Shown here: piece after piece, positions 62,888-64,000 of the stretch
Layout of the letters: every line of letters starts with the position of its first letter
How positions within the stretch are numbered: position 1 is the stretch's first letter
Assembly: GCA_024304885.1 (NCBI GenBank)
Contig: JALJOM010000008.1
Coordinates: 372,001 to 436,000, forward strand
Source: Beijerinckiaceae bacterium
GTDB lineage: Bacteria > Pseudomonadota > Alphaproteobacteria > Rhizobiales > Beijerinckiaceae
Length of the DNA stretch: 64,000 nt
Direction: 5' to 3'
Program-made: the position numbers and the translations under genes
The notes under the pieces: model-generated
What the model was told of the DNA's origin: nothing
The model's input: the letters and a program-made list of their open reading frames with translations, nothing else
Database searches by the model: none

Positions 62888-64000
62888 ATGGCGGTCATTC
62901 AAACTAGCAACAAGGCCTGTACCGTCAACCCGCTGAAGATGAGCCAGCCGATCGGCGGTGCGCTCGCCTTCATGGGAATCAAGGACAGCATGCCCTTGTT
63001 TCACGGCTCACAGGGCTGCACCTCCTTCGGCTTGGTGCTGTTCGTTCGCCATTTCAAAGAAGCGATCCCGCTTCAAACGACGGCCATGAGCGAAGTTGCG
63101 ACCGTGCTCGGCGGCTACGAGAACGTCGAGCAGGCGATCGTCAACATCTCCAACAAGCAGCGCGCACGGCTCATCGGCATCTGCTCGACAGGCGTCACCG
63201 AGACGAAGGGCGACGACGTCGACAGCTACATCAAGCTGGTTCGTCAGCAGCACCCCGAGCTCGACGGCATCTCGTTGGTTTACGTCTCGACGCCGGATTT
63301 CAAGGATTCGTTTCAGGACGGCTGGGAAAAGACTGTCGTCAAGATCATCGAGACCCTGGTGAAGGCACCCGAACCCGATGTGGTTCGCGACCCCAAGAAG
63401 CTCGTCGTGCTGCCGGGATGCCATTACACGCCTGGTGATCTCGACGAGCTGCGTGACATCATCGAAGGCTTCGGCTTCGAGGCGCTGTTCCTTCCTGATC
63501 TCGCGGCCTCTCTCGACGGTCATATTCCGGACGATTTCACGCCGACGACCCTCGGCGGGATTTCCCTCGAAGATATCGCCGGCCTCGGCAACGCGTCCCA
63601 TGCGATTGCGCTCAGCCCGCATATGCTACCGGCGGCCCAGGCTCTGGAGAAGAAGGCCGGCGTCCCGTTCAAACTCTTCGAGCGCATGATCGGGCTGCTC
63701 CCCACCGATGCCTTCATCAAGCATCTGATGGAGATCAGCGGGCGAGACGTGCCGGTGAAGTTCAAGCGCCAGAGGAGCCAGCTCGTCGATGCGATGCTCG
63801 ATGGCCACTTTCATACCGGAGGCAAGAAGATCGCCGTCGGCCTCGAGCCCGATTTCTTGATGGATCTCTCGAGCTTCCTCGTCGACATGGGCTGCCACAT
63901 CTCCGTCGCGGTTTCGACCAATGCCCAGCCCGTGCTCGAAAAGGTTCCGACCGAATCCGTTCTGATCGGTGACCTCGAGGATCTCGAGCGCATGGCCCCC
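62888..64000 (+). CDS. nifN: NifN (3' end outside window)
   Basis: The partner of NifE in the FeMo-cofactor assembly scaffold, related to NifK. The frame runs from ATG 62888 without a stop to the window edge, giving 371 codons. Features are PLKMSQPIGGALAFMGI, LFHGSQGCTSFGLVLFVRHFKE (with the cluster-binding Cys), AIVNISNKQ, and ICSTGVTETKGDD. GAGGTGGAG precedes the start, 9 bases after nifE. In close relatives nifX follows. Confidence 0.96.
   Translation, partial: MAVIQTSNKACTVNPLKMSQPIGGALAFMGIKDSMPLFHGSQGCTSFGLVLFVRHFKEAIPLQTTAMSEVATVLGGYENVEQAIVNISNKQRARLIGICSTGVTETKGDDVDSYIKLVRQQHPELDGISLVYVSTPDFKDSFQDGWEKTVVKIIETLVKAPEPDVVRDPKKLVVLPGCHYTPGDLDELRDIIEGFGFEALFLPDLAASLDGHIPDDFTPTTLGGISLEDIAGLGNASHAIALSPHMLPAAQALEKKAGVPFKLFERMIGLLPTDAFIKHLMEISGRDVPVKFKRQRSQLVDAMLDGHFHTGGKKIAVGLEPDFLMDLSSFLVDMGCHISVAVSTNAQPVLEKVPTESVLIGDLEDLERMAP

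Noticed and set aside
60812-63004. 730-codon open frame opposite nifE
   Set aside because: Antisense shadow of nifE and the start of nifN; it has no recognisable domain.

Overview
The window looks like a chromosomal segment of a GC-rich, nitrogen-fixing alphaproteobacterium, most likely Hyphomicrobiales (Beijerinckiaceae/Methylocystaceae-like). This rests on the gene orders purL-bolA-grxD, dapA-smpB next to a divergent lytic transglycosylase, and argH next to a divergent tlpA. A phasin, a long-form isocitrate lyase and a nifHDKEN cluster fit the same picture. Family-level placement is inference. No rRNA, tRNA, CRISPR array, transposase or phage gene was seen.

Layout. 0-1.4 kb: end of a suf operon (sufS, partial, and sufT). 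1.5-8.3 kb: copper P-type ATPase, trpE, a PpiD-like chaperone and tpiA. 8.3-11.7 kb: isocitrate lyase and a divergent XRE/DUF2083 regulator. 12-21.8 kb: housekeeping genes (argH, tlpA, macrodomain, grxD, bolA, purL, an exported YbaY-NlpE-META protein, an exported Ntn hydrolase, aspC, a HIT protein). 22-24.9 kb: clpA-clpS. 25-26.3 kb: a gene-poor gap holding two copies of a dispersed repeat. 26.3-32.4 kb: phasin, SPOR-tailed DD-carboxypeptidase, J-domain membrane protein, VWA-like protein, an unrecognised protein, aldo/keto reductase.

32.4-39.3 kb is a coherent reduced-sulfur island. It has methanethiol oxidase/SELENBP1-like mtoX and a type II sulfide:quinone oxidoreductase on the minus strand. 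Divergently it has a 1-Cys peroxiredoxin, an ETHE1-like persulfide dioxygenase, a GNAT protein, an ArsR regulator and a TauE/SafE permease fused to an OmpA domain. Together they could take CH3SH to H2S, then to persulfide, then to exported sulfite, while scavenging H2O2. 39.5-51.2 kb: ftsEX, a small secreted protein, Tat-exported phoX, smpB-dapA, slt, a fatty-acid-hydroxylase-like protein and an ergothioneine pair (egtB-egtD). 51.3-52.7 kb: a TIR-TM-FGE membrane protein.

52.8-64 kb is the nitrogenase region. A minus-strand set (pseudo-receiver, NifO/ArsC-like, SagB-rhodanese fusion, ankyrin protein) faces nifH-nifD-nifK-nifE-nifN (nifN runs off the window). The shared 0.5 kb gap holds two TGT-N10-ACA NifA sites, a clear -24/-12 promoter for nifH and a candidate second one pointing the other way. 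NifE has two tandem BFD-type [2Fe-2S] domains at its C terminus.

Four copies of a two-hairpin repeat with CTAGAGC-type ends are scattered through the window. In two of them the terminal TAG is the stop codon of the adjacent gene.
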